DNA of 64,000 bases from Serratia surfactantfaciens (GTDB taxonomy: Bacteria; Pseudomonadota; Gammaproteobacteria; Enterobacterales; Enterobacteriaceae): NCBI RefSeq assembly GCF_001642805.2, contig NZ_CP016948.1, forward strand, positions 3,906,001-3,970,000. Reading direction: 5' to 3'. The position numbers and the translations under genes were made by a program. Every line of letters begins with the position of its first letter. Within the stretch, counting starts at the first letter, position 1. The notes below the pieces were generated by a model. It saw nothing but the letters and a program-made list of their open reading frames with translations, had not been told where the DNA came from and searched no databases. This document shows positions 44,201 through 49,817 of this stretch, piece after piece.

Positions 44201-46998
44201 TCCGCCAACAGCAGCGCCGGCGCACAGTCCTGCACGATATAGTGCAGCCGCTCAGCGGGATAAGCCGGATCCAGCGGCACATAGCCGCCGCCGGCTTTCA
44301 GGATCGCCAGCAGCGCGACGATCATATCCGGGCTGCGCGCAGCGCAAACCGCTACGCGGCTTTCCGGCCCCACGCCGCGTGCCGCCAGATGGTGCGCCAG
44401 CCGGTTGGCGCGCACGTTCAATTCCGCATAGCTCAGCGACACCTCGCCCTGAGACAACGCCGGCGCCGTTGGCGTACGCCGCGCCTGCGCTTCAAACAGG
44501 GCCGACACGCTCGCCGCCGGCGGGAAAGCCCGGTGGGTGCGGTTGCGCTGGTTGAGCAATAGCTCTCGCTCCGCCTGGCTCAGTAAACGTTCGCCACGCA
44601 CCGGCGCATTCGGCGCCGCAGCGGCCTGCTGGAGCAGCAACAGCAGATGCTGCGCGGCGCGCAGCATCTGCTCGTCCCCCACCGCGGCACTGTCGTACAC
44701 CCAACGGAAAGCGCCGTTGCTTTCACTGATTTGCAGCACTGCCCGGGCGCCGGAGCGTTTAACCGCCGCTGCGCCTTCCTGGGTTTCGTCGAACCCCGGC
44801 GCGGTATCGCGGCCCAATAGCGCCACAACGGTTGACCAGGCGCGCGAACGCGTGTCCAGGCCGAGCAACGCCGGATGGTAGGCCCGGCGCGCACGCGCCT
44901 GCTGCCATTCGCGTCGCATCTGCGCCTGCGCCTCGGCGAAGCCCAGCGTCGGATTCAGCGAGATCTGCAGCGGCAGCGTCCAGACCTGACCCGGCTCGCC
45001 GATGCCGTCATCCGTCGCGTTCAGCCAACCAAGTTGGAAATCACTTTCGCCGCCCATCAATCCCAGATACAACGCCAGCCCGGTTAACACCGATTCAACT
45101 TCGATCTTGCCCGCGTGTTGCCAGGCCGTAGCCTGCCATACCGGCCGGGTTTCGCGCTGCCAGGCTACCGGGAACGCCGCCGGGGCAAACTGCGCCAATC
45201 GCGGTTGCCAGAAGGCCGCATGGTGCCCACCGGCCGCCTGCATCTCCTCCAGCCGTTTCGCCTGTGAAGAGTCAAGCAACGGCAACCGCTCGCCCACCGT
45301 CAGGCCGCGCAGCTGCGCCAGCGCTTCCCCCGGCGCCAGCTCGCCTTCGGCGGTGAACCAGCCCCCGATCCGCACCGTCCCTTCCGCCGTGGCGATATTC
45401 CAGCCCGCATCGTCGACGCTGAGCAGCGTACCGGGCGCCGCATCGCCGGCGTCATACAGCATTTCCAGGCGCCCAACGCCCAGCGCCCGGTCGGCCAACA
45501 GGATTTTCAGCGCGCAATCGCCCGACGGATGGCCGAGTGACGTCGCGAGGCGCACCAGTTCAGCGGCAGGACGATCCCAGCGGATGATGCCGGCGGCCGG
45601 CGGCAGTCGGCGAAGATCGTAGAAACTGCCGCTGACGTCCGTTTCAGGCTGCGCATGAAGTTGTTGCATCACCTGAGCGATGCTGCCCTCAGGCTGCTCG
45701 CAAAGGCTCCGCAGAATAAACTGGAAACGCCGCTGCAAACTCTCAAGCTGGCTTAATGAATGGGCATGCGGCGCATCGGCAAACATGACGTCCAACTCCT
45801 GCGCCTGCTGATCTTCGTAAAACAGAATTTGCATATCGCTGACGGCAATGTTGCCGCCGTAATACCAGCGCGTCTTACATCCCCAAAACGGATCGCCATG
45901 ATCGAAGGAAACGATATTGATGGCGGGGCCAAACCAGGATGAACTCATGGTGCTGCGATCGCGACGAATGTCTTCACCGCGATATAATTGCCGACGAACC
46001 ACTTTGGCTATTTCCGCCGCGACCTGTTGTGCGAAATCAGCCAGATGACTTTCAGGGTTAATGGCTAAAATCAGTGGTACCACATTCGCGGTCATGCCAA
46101 TACTGTTTCGCTCTCGCGTACCGGTCACCGGCAGGCTGAAATTCAACAAGGTCTGACCAGTAATACTATGGAAACATAATGCGACGGCCGTCGCCAATAT
46201 ATGAGCGCGATGCACGCCGGCTTTTTCCGCCCCCCGATCAATCGCCGCTATCTCATTTATTGTTAGTGTGTGATTACTGATTTGCATGGACGAATAAGGG
46301 ACGAGTTTCTCCTGACGCGTCAGGCTATGGGGCGCGGCGAGCGTGTAGCCTTGCCAGAACTGTTTATCGGTAGCGAAGCGGGAAGAGTCGCGGTACTGCA
46401 GATCGTGTTCATACAGCCGGGTAAAACTGCAATTGCTGAATTCAGGAATGGTTTTTTTCTCAGCCAATGCGTTGTAATACAGCACGATACGGCGCATGAA
46501 CTCTTCGGCGCTGCGGCCATCCACCAGCATGTGGTGAAAACGCCGGTAGAGGATATAGCTGCCCGGCGCCAACGTCAGTAAGGCAAAACCGAACAGGTCC
46601 TGATCCAGCGCGGAGATCACGCGATCGGCATCTTGCCGCATCCAGCGCTGCGCCGCTAATTCAGGATATTCGTGGCTGCTGAAATCCTGCACGGCAAGCG
46701 GATCATGACTGCGCGCCGCACGGTATTGGTAAAGCTCGCCGTCTTGTTCGGTGAAACGGGCCTGCATCGCCGGCGTTTCTTCAACGATCGCGTCTATCGC
46801 CTGGCGCAGCAGGGCTATCTGCAACGGCCCTTCTATCGTGCCGTATCCCCACATATTGAACGGCAAGCCTTCAGACATGCTGGCGCTCAGCCAAAGCTCG
46901 CGCTGAGCGGTGGTAATTTCATGCAGTTCGACTTTCTCCACCGCAACATGAGCACCCGCACGGAATTCCCCACTCTTCACATCAGTTTGTTTGTTCAT
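29218..46998 (-). CDS. swrA: Five-module nonribosomal peptide synthetase, serrawettin W2 synthetase
   Basis: 5926-aa NRPS in five modules plus thioesterase. Starter C domain 46.9-45.6 kb (H-H-M-L-V-D-G; loads a 3-hydroxyacyl chain), A1 44.5-43.06, carrier Ser near 42916. C2 42.77-41.47 (dual epimerising type, opening D-I-Y-A-L-S-P-L-Q-E-G), A2 41.3-39.84. C3 39.55-38.23 (normal L-L type), A3 38.16-36.67. C4 36.39-35.08 (normal), A4 35.0-33.52. C5 33.24-31.93 (dual), A5 31.8-30.32. TE 30.06-29.22 with G-Y-S-S-G. Specificity residues by alignment to GrsA: A1 D-A-W-F-L-G-N-V-V (Leu), A2 D-V-W-H-M-S-L-V-D (Ser), A3 D-F-W-N-V-G-M-V-H (Thr), A4 D-P-L-V-I-G-G-T-A and A5 D-A-M-F-I-G-A-T-F (neither canonical). 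Epimerisation at residues 1 and 4 and Leu-Ser-Thr fit serrawettin W2 (D-Leu, Ser, Thr, D-Phe, Ile), a wetting agent used in swarming. ATG 46998 is preferred; a GTG five codons upstream is possible. Confidence 0.92.
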   Translation of the reverse strand: MNKQTDVKSGEFRAGAHVAVEKVELHEITTAQRELWLSASMSEGLPFNMWGYGTIEGPLQIALLRQAIDAIVEETPAMQARFTEQDGELYQYRAARSHDPLAVQDFSSHEYPELAAQRWMRQDADRVISALDQDLFGFALLTLAPGSYILYRRFHHMLVDGRSAEEFMRRIVLYYNALAEKKTIPEFSNCSFTRLYEHDLQYRDSSRFATDKQFWQGYTLAAPHSLTRQEKLVPYSSMQISNHTLTINEIAAIDRGAEKAGVHRAHILATAVALCFHSITGQTLLNFSLPVTGTRERNSIGMTANVVPLILAINPESHLADFAQQVAAEIAKVVRRQLYRGEDIRRDRSTMSSSWFGPAINIVSFDHGDPFWGCKTRWYYGGNIAVSDMQILFYEDQQAQELDVMFADAPHAHSLSQLESLQRRFQFILRSLCEQPEGSIAQVMQQLHAQPETDVSGSFYDLRRLPPAAGIIRWDRPAAELVRLATSLGHPSGDCALKILLADRALGVGRLEMLYDAGDAAPGTLLSVDDAGWNIATAEGTVRIGGWFTAEGELAPGEALAQLRGLTVGERLPLLDSSQAKRLEEMQAAGGHHAAFWQPRLAQFAPAAFPVAWQRETRPVWQATAWQHAGKIEVESVLTGLALYLGLMGGESDFQLGWLNATDDGIGEPGQVWTLPLQISLNPTLGFAEAQAQMRREWQQARARRAYHPALLGLDTRSRAWSTVVALLGRDTAPGFDETQEGAAAVKRSGARAVLQISESNGAFRWVYDSAAVGDEQMLRAAQHLLLLLQQAAAAPNAPVRGERLLSQAERELLLNQRNRTHRAFPPAASVSALFEAQARRTPTAPALSQGEVSLSYAELNVRANRLAHHLAARGVGPESRVAVCAARSPDMIVALLAILKAGGGYVPLDPAYPAERLHYIVQDCAPALLLADSAGRAALGEVAAPLLALEDALPEQDHDLPPRAQPDNLAYVVYTSGSTGKPKGVMVEQAHLINLIMWHCAATGLQAGERTTSMAGLGFDASVWEIWPTLTQGAMLLLPPAEAAGNGEALLQWWRGSGVQVGFMVTPLAEIALMGEMPADLRMLLIGGDSIRRWPLQAPPGVTIVNNYGPTETTVVATSGEPAVGAAMPSIGRPIANGRAYLLDEYGQPVPLGAVGELYIGGAQVARGYLNLPELTAERFLADPFAPGGRMYRTGDLARYMPDGSLEYLGRNDLQVKIRGFRIECGEIESQLTMHAAVRDAVVDALTDGEGDKRLVAWVVPQPEAEREALAQTLRRALAAALPDYMVPTAFVWLEALPLSPNGKLDRRALPAPAPDAAMRENYVEPQGETETLLAQIWQGLLNVERVGRHDNFFELGGHSLLAVKLMAQLRQAGLSASVQALFSTPTLSALAQTLVSQQRIKVPENRIAPGCRAITPQMLPLADLTQAEIDQIVDGVEGGIDNVQDIYALSPLQEGILFHHMLAEEGDPYLLSALLRFDSRVRFDRWLAAMQQVVDRHDILRTAFVGAGLSEPVQVVWRRARLAVIELALDPAEGPIGRQLEARFDPRRIRQDLTRAPLLYYVIAEESDGSWYVLQQWHHLIGDHSTLAMMGEEVNAILAGRGETLGSAQPFRNAVAQARLGLSEQEHESFFRGMLADIDEPVLPFGLGNVHGDGQCANTDRLALAPTLNAGLRRQAKRLGVSLASLCHLAWAQVLARTSGRDAVVFGTVLLGRMESGEGAERALGLFINTLPLRLDMDGRSVEASVRQAHARLSGLLAHEHASLALAQRCSGVNSGAPLFSALLNYRHNDGEELALPEGVSLIGADERTNYPFVLSVDDGMDSLALTAQVIEPIEAARVCRYMQQALTALVNALEHTPEMPVRELSILPDDEYALLINGWNATAQPYPQDVCLHALFEAQVRSTPDAVALVCGDAELSYAQLNAQANRLAHALMQRGVGPDCRVAVCAERSLAMVTALFGILKAGGAYVPLDPAYPGERLQYILQDADPVLLLADAAGRAALGEHAVPLLALDEPLPNDLNADNPASRAQPNHLAYVIYTSGSTGKPKGAMNEHRGIVNRLIWMQQAYGLTPADTVLQKTPFGFDVSVWEFFWPLMYGARLAMARPEGHKDPEYLSRAIEQYGVTTLHFVPSMLQSFLLYEGASRRCGQVVRVMCSGEALPASLVAEFYRQMPHVELHNLYGPTEAAVDVTAWHCTRQPGLVSVPIGRPVANTRIYLLDEQGQPVPLGAVGELYIGGIQVARGYFNRPELTAERFLADPFDAGHGGRMYRTGDVARYLPDGNIEYLGRNDQQVKIRGFRIECGEIEAALAAHPQVREAVVDARGGDGGEKRLIAWVVPQQGAEEASLAETLRRHLADKLPDYMVPAACVLLETLPLSPNGKLDRRALPDPSGEAYRREAYEAPQGDVEQRLAALWEELLGVEQVGRNDSFFALGGHSLLAVRLANRLQQSGLPLSLQALFANPVLQALARQITQAESLPPVLPAPRDAALPLSFAQQRLWFLTQLDGMSEIYHMPLALRLRGSLNLAAWQSSLDALYARHDALRTVFISRDGQPQALILPVAGLPLTIHDLRGVADAQARAAALMREEVTAPFDLAGGPLLRACLIRLSDDEQLFALTCHHIISDGWSNGILLRELGALYGALCHDEPSPLPPLALQYADYAHWQRQWLQPARLSKQADYWRQTLGDAPALLTLPTDRPRPAVQSFAGDRVAISLDAELTAALRQFSLRQGCTLFITLLTAWSVVLSRLSGQRDLVIGTPEANRRRLETEPMIGFFVSTLALRIDLSDDPDLPTLALRVRDTLLAARDHGDLPFEQVVEQVNPPRHRGHTPLFQVMLSWQDGSVHDIGLPGLQAEAIDAGYAAAKYDMTLDLTEIGEEIAGSLYYATALFDRETAERYGIYLRQVLQGIALAAAQPVSQLALLPQDERQRLLHGWNRTPAEPQTDLCPHHHLERLAQRTPEAVAVVCGEERLSYRALNEQANALAQVLIARGVGPDRLVALCAERGTPMLVGLLAILKAGGAYVPLDPAYTGERLEYILQDARPVLLLADAAGRSALSGADVPTMALEEDWGAEAANPQVAGLTAANLAYVIYTSGSTGKPKGVMVEHRQVERLFTATDDGFGFDAEDVWCLFHSFAFDFSVWEIWGAWRHGGRLVIVPQETARSAPAFYQLVCRQGVTVLNQTPSAFKAFIQAQDDTPHRLRYIVFGGEMLNPADLAPWYARNRPDAPRLINMYGITETTVHVTYREMSPADITGSGSPIGRRIPDLRLYLLDEHAQPVAQGAVGELYVGGLGVARGYLNRPELNAQRFLDDPFVAGERMYRAGDLARYLPNGELEYLGRNDQQVKIRGFRIECGEVEAALLGHPEVRSVAVDAWQDNGGDKRLVAWAVPGEGADRETLALRLRQHLAGRLPDYMVPTAFVWLEALPLTTNGKLDKRALPAPELGAAARAVYEAPADERERLLASVWRQLLNVERVGRHDDFFALGGHSLLAVQLANRVQQAGWRLPLSALFAAPVLQALAQLLEREGAAQPTAIVPTPRHGALPLSFAQQRLWFLSQMGGIGETYHIPLALRLDGELDAAAFQRSLDALYARHEALRSVFVCQDGQPQVRILPEAAMPLTHHDLRGERQAEPRLQALAESAMKAPFDLEGGPLVRACLLQVSEQRHLFLLTCHHIVSDGWSTGILMRELSALYGAFQRGEPSPLPPLAVQYVDYAVWQRQWLTQERLAEQATFWRRTLGDAPALLTLPTDRPRPAMQSFVGGEVPLVIDAALTDALRRLSRQYGGTLFMTVLAAWSLVLSRMAGQQQVVIGTPEANRGRLEIEPLAGFFVSTLAMHVDLRGEPTLQVLLERVRETVLAARENGDLPFEQVVEVVNPPRQLDATPLFQVMLAWQDGSVRDIALPGLQTTDAGLSYDVAKFDMTLELAESGSGIVGSLNYASALFDRDTAVRYGAYLQQALRAMAADLAQPATRVDLLPAAERQRLLHDWNRTERAYPAQACVHQLFDEQARRTPQATALIDGEQLIRYEQLAERANRLAWRLIEAGVEPGQRVAVRFERCAALVIAQLAILKAGAAYVPVDPQLPAGRQNWIIADSGAVLLLNGGEDDAQIGVGVARLPQSDDADLPAGAPILASNSLDLAYIMYTSGSTGKPKGVMVPHQGINRLVINNGYAEFSDSDRIAFAINPAFDPATLEVWGALLNGAALVVVPPAVLLDASAFADLLTRQAITVLVLPTSLFNQHAHSIPATLAGLKYLISGGEAADPHAYTRVLKEGGRVQLINGYGPTEATTAATSAHITVAAGRHRLPIGRPIGNTRVYLLDEHRQPVPLGAIGELYIGGVGVALGYLNREDLTAERFLADPFNEGGRMYRTGDLARYLSDGNLDYCGRNDQQVKIRGFRIECSEIEVLLETHPAVREAVVDVRGAHPALIAWIVPQAEAEGRDLTDELRRHLAAQLPDYMVPSACLMLADLPLTPNGKVDRRALPAPQADDFARVGHEAPQGETETLLAAIWGELLGLPNVGRHDNFFELGGHSLLAVKLIAELRRCGLTANVQTLFTAPTLASLAEALEARCEIEIPENLLRPDSERITPELLPLASLNQAEIDSIVARVPGGVANVQDIYALSPLQEGILFHHLLAERGDPYLLSTLLRFENRERLDRWRAAMQQVIDRHDILRTAFISEAIREPVQVVWRAAALPWTELALDPAQGAIGDQLLARFDPQHARLDLSRAPLLNVVVAQDSDGGWWMLQQWHHLVGDHSTAALIEEEIATILAGKGAELGAAPPFRNAVAQARLSVSAQEHETFFRTLLADIEEPVLPFGLGNVRGDGKGVTTAHQPIDKALNERLRHQAKRLGVSLASLCHLAWAQVLARTSGHDRVVFGTVLLGRMQAGEGAERAMGLFINTLPLRLDIGDDDVVTAARQAHARLSGLLHHEHAPLALAQRCSGVAAGMPLFSALLNYRHNNGSELVLPEGMTLLSAQERTNYPFVLSVEDGGDSLGLTAQVSEPVPAARICGYMQQALASLAQALESQPTLPASELEILPPSERRLLLEEWNQTAEPYPAELCVHQLFERQAQRAPQAVAIVQGDRRIGYAALNAQANRLAHALIARGIQPGERVAARLTRSIDLVATQLAIFKAGAVYVPIDPQLPAARQQWILEDSGARLIVGEATDGDTLPLLRPEAAGGDESDPALALSSGEAAYIMYTSGSTGLPKGVMTPHQGITRLVINNRYAAFDATERVAYAANPAFDAATMEVWAALLNGGELVVIPAETVMDAARLSAALTQHRVTTLFLTTALFNQYVYSMGATLAQLRYLICGGEKEEPGAFERLLQEAGPVQVIHAYGPTEATTFATTATIAEVQGATRLPIGKPIGNTRAYVLDARGRPAPLGVTGELYIGGVGVALGYLNRPELTAERFLNDPFNPGGRMYRTGDLVRYRADGNLEYQRRNDRQVKIRGFRIEMGEIEARLAAHPAVNEAVVDAHCVGADTRLIAWISVREDVASDGLASELRQHLAAQLPDYMLPAAFVWLAAMPLTPNGKIDRRALPAPEMAAAAGEAYEAPRGDTETLLAQAWAELLGLPQIGRHDNFFELGGHSLLAVRQASLVQQWGIALQVQAIFDHPVLADLAAHVEQRTGEQPLRALPARRSGQRPPVFFMPTGYGDHSYVYEIAKEIDADFPIYAVPWPEMTDAPPATMEAMAEIVAGVIRQAQANGPYQLFGYSSGGILTYMVAERLQAEGEEVALVGLLDTMRPQQAMRDATQLFLSWLEVEHPTLETALFARLQPLSVEEALAVLHGQGISTFLDDLQKEAALWRKRYHYATLVGASVIRPLGLNLHLFKAVEEMPGLLNDDLEAYWQRIKPAGYNRRDGSALGWEGHLPASAVTVNLVDGDHVTMMSEAANRRGLGERISAVLNALARR
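31930..33240 (-). repeat. C5 dual condensation/epimerisation segment, near-copy of C2
   Basis: This segment of swrA is strongly similar at DNA level to 41470-42770. For example, 32370-32430 and 41900-41960 differ at only a few bases. The two encode the only two dual C/E domains of the synthetase, which points to an intragenic duplication or gene conversion. Limits are approximate. Confidence 0.7.
41470..42770 (-). repeat. C2 dual condensation/epimerisation segment, near-copy of C5
   Basis: Partner of the repeat at 31930-33240. Both begin with the L-P-L-A-x-L-x-Q-A-E-I-D linker and the D-I-Y-A-L-S-P-L-Q-E-G opening, and both carry H-H-L-x-G-D-H in place of the usual H-H-x-x-x-D-G. Limits are approximate. 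Confidence 0.7.
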
Positions 46999-47087
46999 AA
47001 TATTCTCTAGCACGTTTTCATTACGTTAATGAAAGGGACCGTCCGGATTTAGGCAAAGCCTGGCCGCCCGACAGTTCAAGTCAGAAT

Positions 47088-47123
47088 AAAAAAACCGTAG
47101 AAAAGTTGGGTCTCCCCCCAACT
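47088..47123 (-). promoter_or_regulatory. Attenuator-like hairpin in the swrA leader
   Basis: Perfect 7-bp inverted repeat AGTTGGG/CCCAACT with a 6-base loop (47104-47123). On the minus strand it is followed by TTT, then a T7 run at 47088-47094. It ends about 90 bases before the swrA start codon and reads like an intrinsic terminator inside the leader. Function is inferred. Confidence 0.5.
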
Positions 47124-47163
47124 AAGAAAGGATGTAATGCTTAATCCAGAGGTTCCCCCTGTG

Positions 47164-47179
47164 CCTCAATTTGCTGAGG
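47164..47179. promoter_or_regulatory. Inverted repeat upstream of swrA, possible operator
   Basis: CCTCA-N6-TGAGG, 166 bases before the swrA start codon. It has the size and symmetry of a dimeric regulator site, but the regulator is not known. Confidence 0.35.
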
Positions 47180-47577
47180 TGTGAAGTATAGGAGAGGATA
47201 TTTTTTTTGGCGAAATGTGCGAAAGGGAATAAATGACCATTTTATTTCCCCGATATTACTCAGGGATGACGAGCGTATTCCGCTTGTATTAATTCGAGAT
47301 AATTAGGAAGGAACTCATATTACTTATTATTATTCACCATAGTTAATGTGCAACAATGCTTACGATAAGAGCCTCTCCATATCAATAAGTTATACTTTAT
47401 TGTTTTAATGAAAATAATTTACTTTTTAATTAATTCATTGCCATTTAAAATGAGCGGCGATTTTGCCTGCAGCGCATCTATCGTTTTTTGTTATAACGAT
47501 GGGAAAAATTATGCTGAAAAATTTCTTCGTTTTTTCGGGCGTCAATCAACGGCACCGTTCCCAACGACAGACGACGT

Positions 47578-47601
47578 AAAAGGGGCGGCATAGCCCGCCC
47601 C
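47578..47601 (-). terminator. Terminator after the yohK-like gene
   Basis: 7-bp GC stem GGGGCGG/CCGCCCC with a 6-base loop, followed on the minus strand by T4, 9 bases after the stop. Confidence 0.7.
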
Positions 47602-47609
47602 GAGAGGTC

Positions 47610-48299
47610 TTACCACATCAGCCGGCCGATCAACGGCGCGGCCACTACCGTGATAATTCCCGCCAGCATCATCACCAGGCTCGACACTACGCCCTCCTGC
47701 GGCCCCAGCTCATAGGCGCGGGCGGTGCCGGCGCCGTGCGACGAGGCGCCAAATCCGGCTCCCTTCGCCAGGCGGCTACGCACCGCTAGGCGCAGGAACA
47801 GAATATCGCCCACCGCCATGCCAAATACCCCAGTGATCACCACGAACAACGCCACCAGGTCCGGCTGGCCGCCCATCTGCTTGGCAGCCTCCAGCGCGAA
47901 TGGCGTGGTGATCGAACGTACCGCCAGGCTGCGCTGCACCTCTTCCGGCAACGTCAGCAGTCGCGCCAGCCACACCGAGCTGTACACCGCCACCAGCACC
48001 GCCGTCGTTACGCCGGCGGTCAGCGACAGCCAGTGGCGGCGAATGATATGCAGGTTCTCGTACACCGGCACCGCGAAGGCGATGGTCGCCGGCCCCAACA
48101 GCCACAGCAGCCAGTGGGTTTCACCGATGTAGTCCTGATAGGAAATGTGGGTGACCACCAGCAGCAACACCAGAATCATCGGCGTCAGCACCAACGGCAT
48201 CAGCAGCAGCGTGCGGCGGCGGCGATAGAGTTTCTTGTTGGCGAAGTACAGCGCCAGCGTCGCCAGAAAACAGGCCAGGCTAAGGATGAAATCATTCAT
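47610..48299 (-). CDS. LrgB/CidB family membrane protein (YohK-like)
   Basis: 229-aa inner-membrane protein with about seven hydrophobic segments and the family block G-A-S-S-H-G-A-G-T-A-R-A near the C-terminus. LrgB/CidB proteins work with small LrgA/CidA partners. They were described as antiholin/holin-like, and in several bacteria they take part in pyruvate or glycolate movement and overflow metabolism. Its start overlaps the end of the yohJ-like gene by 8 bases, so the pair is one translation unit. Confidence 0.88.
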   Translation of the reverse strand: MNDFILSLACFLATLALYFANKKLYRRRRTLLLMPLVLTPMILVLLLVVTHISYQDYIGETHWLLWLLGPATIAFAVPVYENLHIIRRHWLSLTAGVTTAVLVAVYSSVWLARLLTLPEEVQRSLAVRSITTPFALEAAKQMGGQPDLVALFVVITGVFGMAVGDILFLRLAVRSRLAKGAGFGASSHGAGTARAYELGPQEGVVSSLVMMLAGIITVVAAPLIGRLMW

Positions 48300-48714
48300 G
48301 GCGCTGCTTCCGTCGCTGCAGCCAAATCTCCAGCCGATACACCCTGTCCACCACCAGCCCGGTGGCGCCCAGCGTCAGCATAGTGCTAACCGCGATCACC
48401 AGAAAGATCTTCCAGCCCTCGACCATCAGCAGCTGGGCATAGTTGACCACCGCCACCACCGCCGGCACGAAAAACAGCAGCATTTCCGCCAGCAGCCAGC
48501 GGGAACCGGCCTTGACCCAGCTCAGCGGCAGAATGCGCAGCAGGATCAGCGCCAACAGCATCAGCATGCCGACGATATTGGCGGGAAGCGGCAGGTGGAA
48601 TTGTTGCACCAGACGATCGGCGATCAGGAACAGCGCCGCATACAACGCCACCTGAATCGGCACCTGCAAACGGGTCAGCAGGGAGGGGGCTACGCGGCGT
48701 AACGCCAGAGACAT
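48292..48714 (-). CDS. LrgA/CidA family small membrane protein (YohJ-like)
   Basis: 140-aa holin-like partner of the LrgB protein, with four hydrophobic helices and the family signature P-A-N-I-V-G-M-L. The ATG at 48714 is preferred because AGG lies about 10 bases upstream; a TTG five codons earlier is also in frame. A divergent LysR regulator starts 140 bases away, the classic cidABR arrangement, so the pair is probably induced by an overflow metabolite sensed by that regulator. Confidence 0.88.
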   Translation of the reverse strand: MSLALRRVAPSLLTRLQVPIQVALYAALFLIADRLVQQFHLPLPANIVGMLMLLALILLRILPLSWVKAGSRWLLAEMLLFFVPAVVAVVNYAQLLMVEGWKIFLVIAVSTMLTLGATGLVVDRVYRLEIWLQRRKQRHE

Positions 48715-48854
48715 GAAAGATGACCTCAAACAATAAATTGACGGCCTACAGTATACGCAGCCGGGAAACCACGCCTGAAATGAATTAAAATTATCGACAT
48801 CATGCCGTCTGGGAATAGTTTCCCACCGGTAGCGTCCCCAAGGAGAACCCTAAC

Positions 48855-49742
48855 GTGGATGTCCGCACCCTGCGCTACTTCGTTGAAGTGGTGCGCCAGC
48901 AAAGCTTCACCCGCGCGGCGGAAAAACTGTTCGTCACCCAGCCCACCATCAGCAAGATGCTGCGGCATCTGGAGGAGGAGCTGGAGTGCACGCTGCTGAT
49001 CCGCGAAGGCCGCAAGCTGCGTCTGACCGACAGCGGCCAGGCGGTGTATCAGCGCGGCCTGACGATCCTCGACGAATTCCGCCAGTTGGAGGCGGAGCTG
49101 GAAGACATCGGTTCAGTGAAAAAAGGGGTGCTGCGGCTCGGCATTCCGCCGATGGTCGGCAGGCAGATCGCCGATCTGATCCGCCGTTTTCGCCAGACCT
49201 ATCCCGGCATCGAATTAAAAATTTCCGAACTGGGCGGGCTGTCGGTCGAGCAGGCGGTGATGTCCGGCGAGCTGGATCTGGCGATGACGGTGCTGCCCTT
49301 CGATTCGGAACAGCCGCTGACCTTTCTGCCGCTGCTGGGCCATCCGATGTGCGTGGTGGCGCCGCGCACGCCGCAGTGGCTCAATCGCACCCGCATCAAT
49401 ATCGCCGAATTGGCCGACAGCCCAATCCTGATTTATAACGAGGACTTCGCGCTGTACAAGATGCTGATGAAGGCGTTTAGCCAGGCCGGTTTTGAGCCGC
49501 AAATCGCGGTGCGCAGCGGCCAGTGGGACTTCCTCGCCTCGATGGTGCAGGCTGGCGTGGGCATCGCCATGCTGCCGGAACCGGTCTGCCGCTGGCTGGA
49601 CAAGGAAAACCTGGTTTGGCTGCCGCTGGAGCCGCGCATGGAGTGGCGGGTCGGGCTGATCTGGCGGCAGGGCAGCTATCTGTCGCACAGCGCGCAGGCC
49701 TGGATCGCCTGCTGCCGCGACTACTGGCCGCCGGTCAAGTAG
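48855..49742 (+). CDS. LysR-type regulator, CidR-like
   Basis: 295-aa LTTR: N-terminal winged helix-turn-helix (residues 1-60, D-V-R-T-L-R-Y-F-V-E-V and a typical S-F-T-R-A-A-E-K-L), linker helix, then a periplasmic-binding-protein-like effector domain. The GTG start is preceded by AGGAGAA. It is divergent from the lrgA/lrgB pair, which is its likely target, as for CidR of Gram-positive bacteria. The effector is not shown by the sequence. Confidence 0.85.
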   Translation: MDVRTLRYFVEVVRQQSFTRAAEKLFVTQPTISKMLRHLEEELECTLLIREGRKLRLTDSGQAVYQRGLTILDEFRQLEAELEDIGSVKKGVLRLGIPPMVGRQIADLIRRFRQTYPGIELKISELGGLSVEQAVMSGELDLAMTVLPFDSEQPLTFLPLLGHPMCVVAPRTPQWLNRTRINIAELADSPILIYNEDFALYKMLMKAFSQAGFEPQIAVRSGQWDFLASMVQAGVGIAMLPEPVCRWLDKENLVWLPLEPRMEWRVGLIWRQGSYLSHSAQAWIACCRDYWPPVK

Positions 49743-49744
49743 CC

Positions 49745-49773
49745 AAAAAACAAGGGCCGCACAGGCGGCCCTT
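49745..49773 (-). terminator. Terminator after the NhaP-type antiporter gene
   Basis: 9-bp stem AAGGGCCGC/GCGGCCCTT with a 4-base loop. The A6 run at 49745-49750 makes a U-tail on the minus strand, 45 bases after the antiporter stop. It could also serve the convergent LysR gene weakly, but no T-run follows on the plus strand. Confidence 0.8.
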
Positions 49774-49817
49774 CGGGGCGGAAATAAGAGGAAAAACGTT
49801 TATTCCTCGTCTGAAGT

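Larger units (their letters stand above)
46999..47609. promoter_or_regulatory. swrA upstream region, AT-rich
   Basis: 611 bases without a supported gene, markedly more A/T-rich than the flanks. It should hold the swrA promoter and leader. Visible elements, listed separately, are a hairpin with T-runs at 47104-47123, an inverted repeat at 47164-47179, and the terminator of the yohK-like gene at its far end. SwrA in S. liquefaciens is under acyl-homoserine-lactone control; I found no convincing 20-base lux-box here. The 61-codon open frame at 47408-47593 has no ribosome site or recognisable sequence and is left out. Confidence 0.55.

Noticed and set aside
47408..47593. 61-codon plus-strand frame in the AT-rich region before swrA
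   Set aside because: No ribosome site, no conserved motif, and AT-rich DNA gives such frames by chance.
46999..47609. Lux-box for quorum-sensing control of swrA
   Set aside because: I looked for a 20-base dyad of lux type and found only the short CCTCA-N6-TGAGG repeat, which does not fit the consensus.
47610..48714. LrgA/LrgB pair as phage holin genes
   Set aside because: No other phage gene is near. Sequence and the divergent LysR gene fit the chromosomal cid/lrg or yohJK type.
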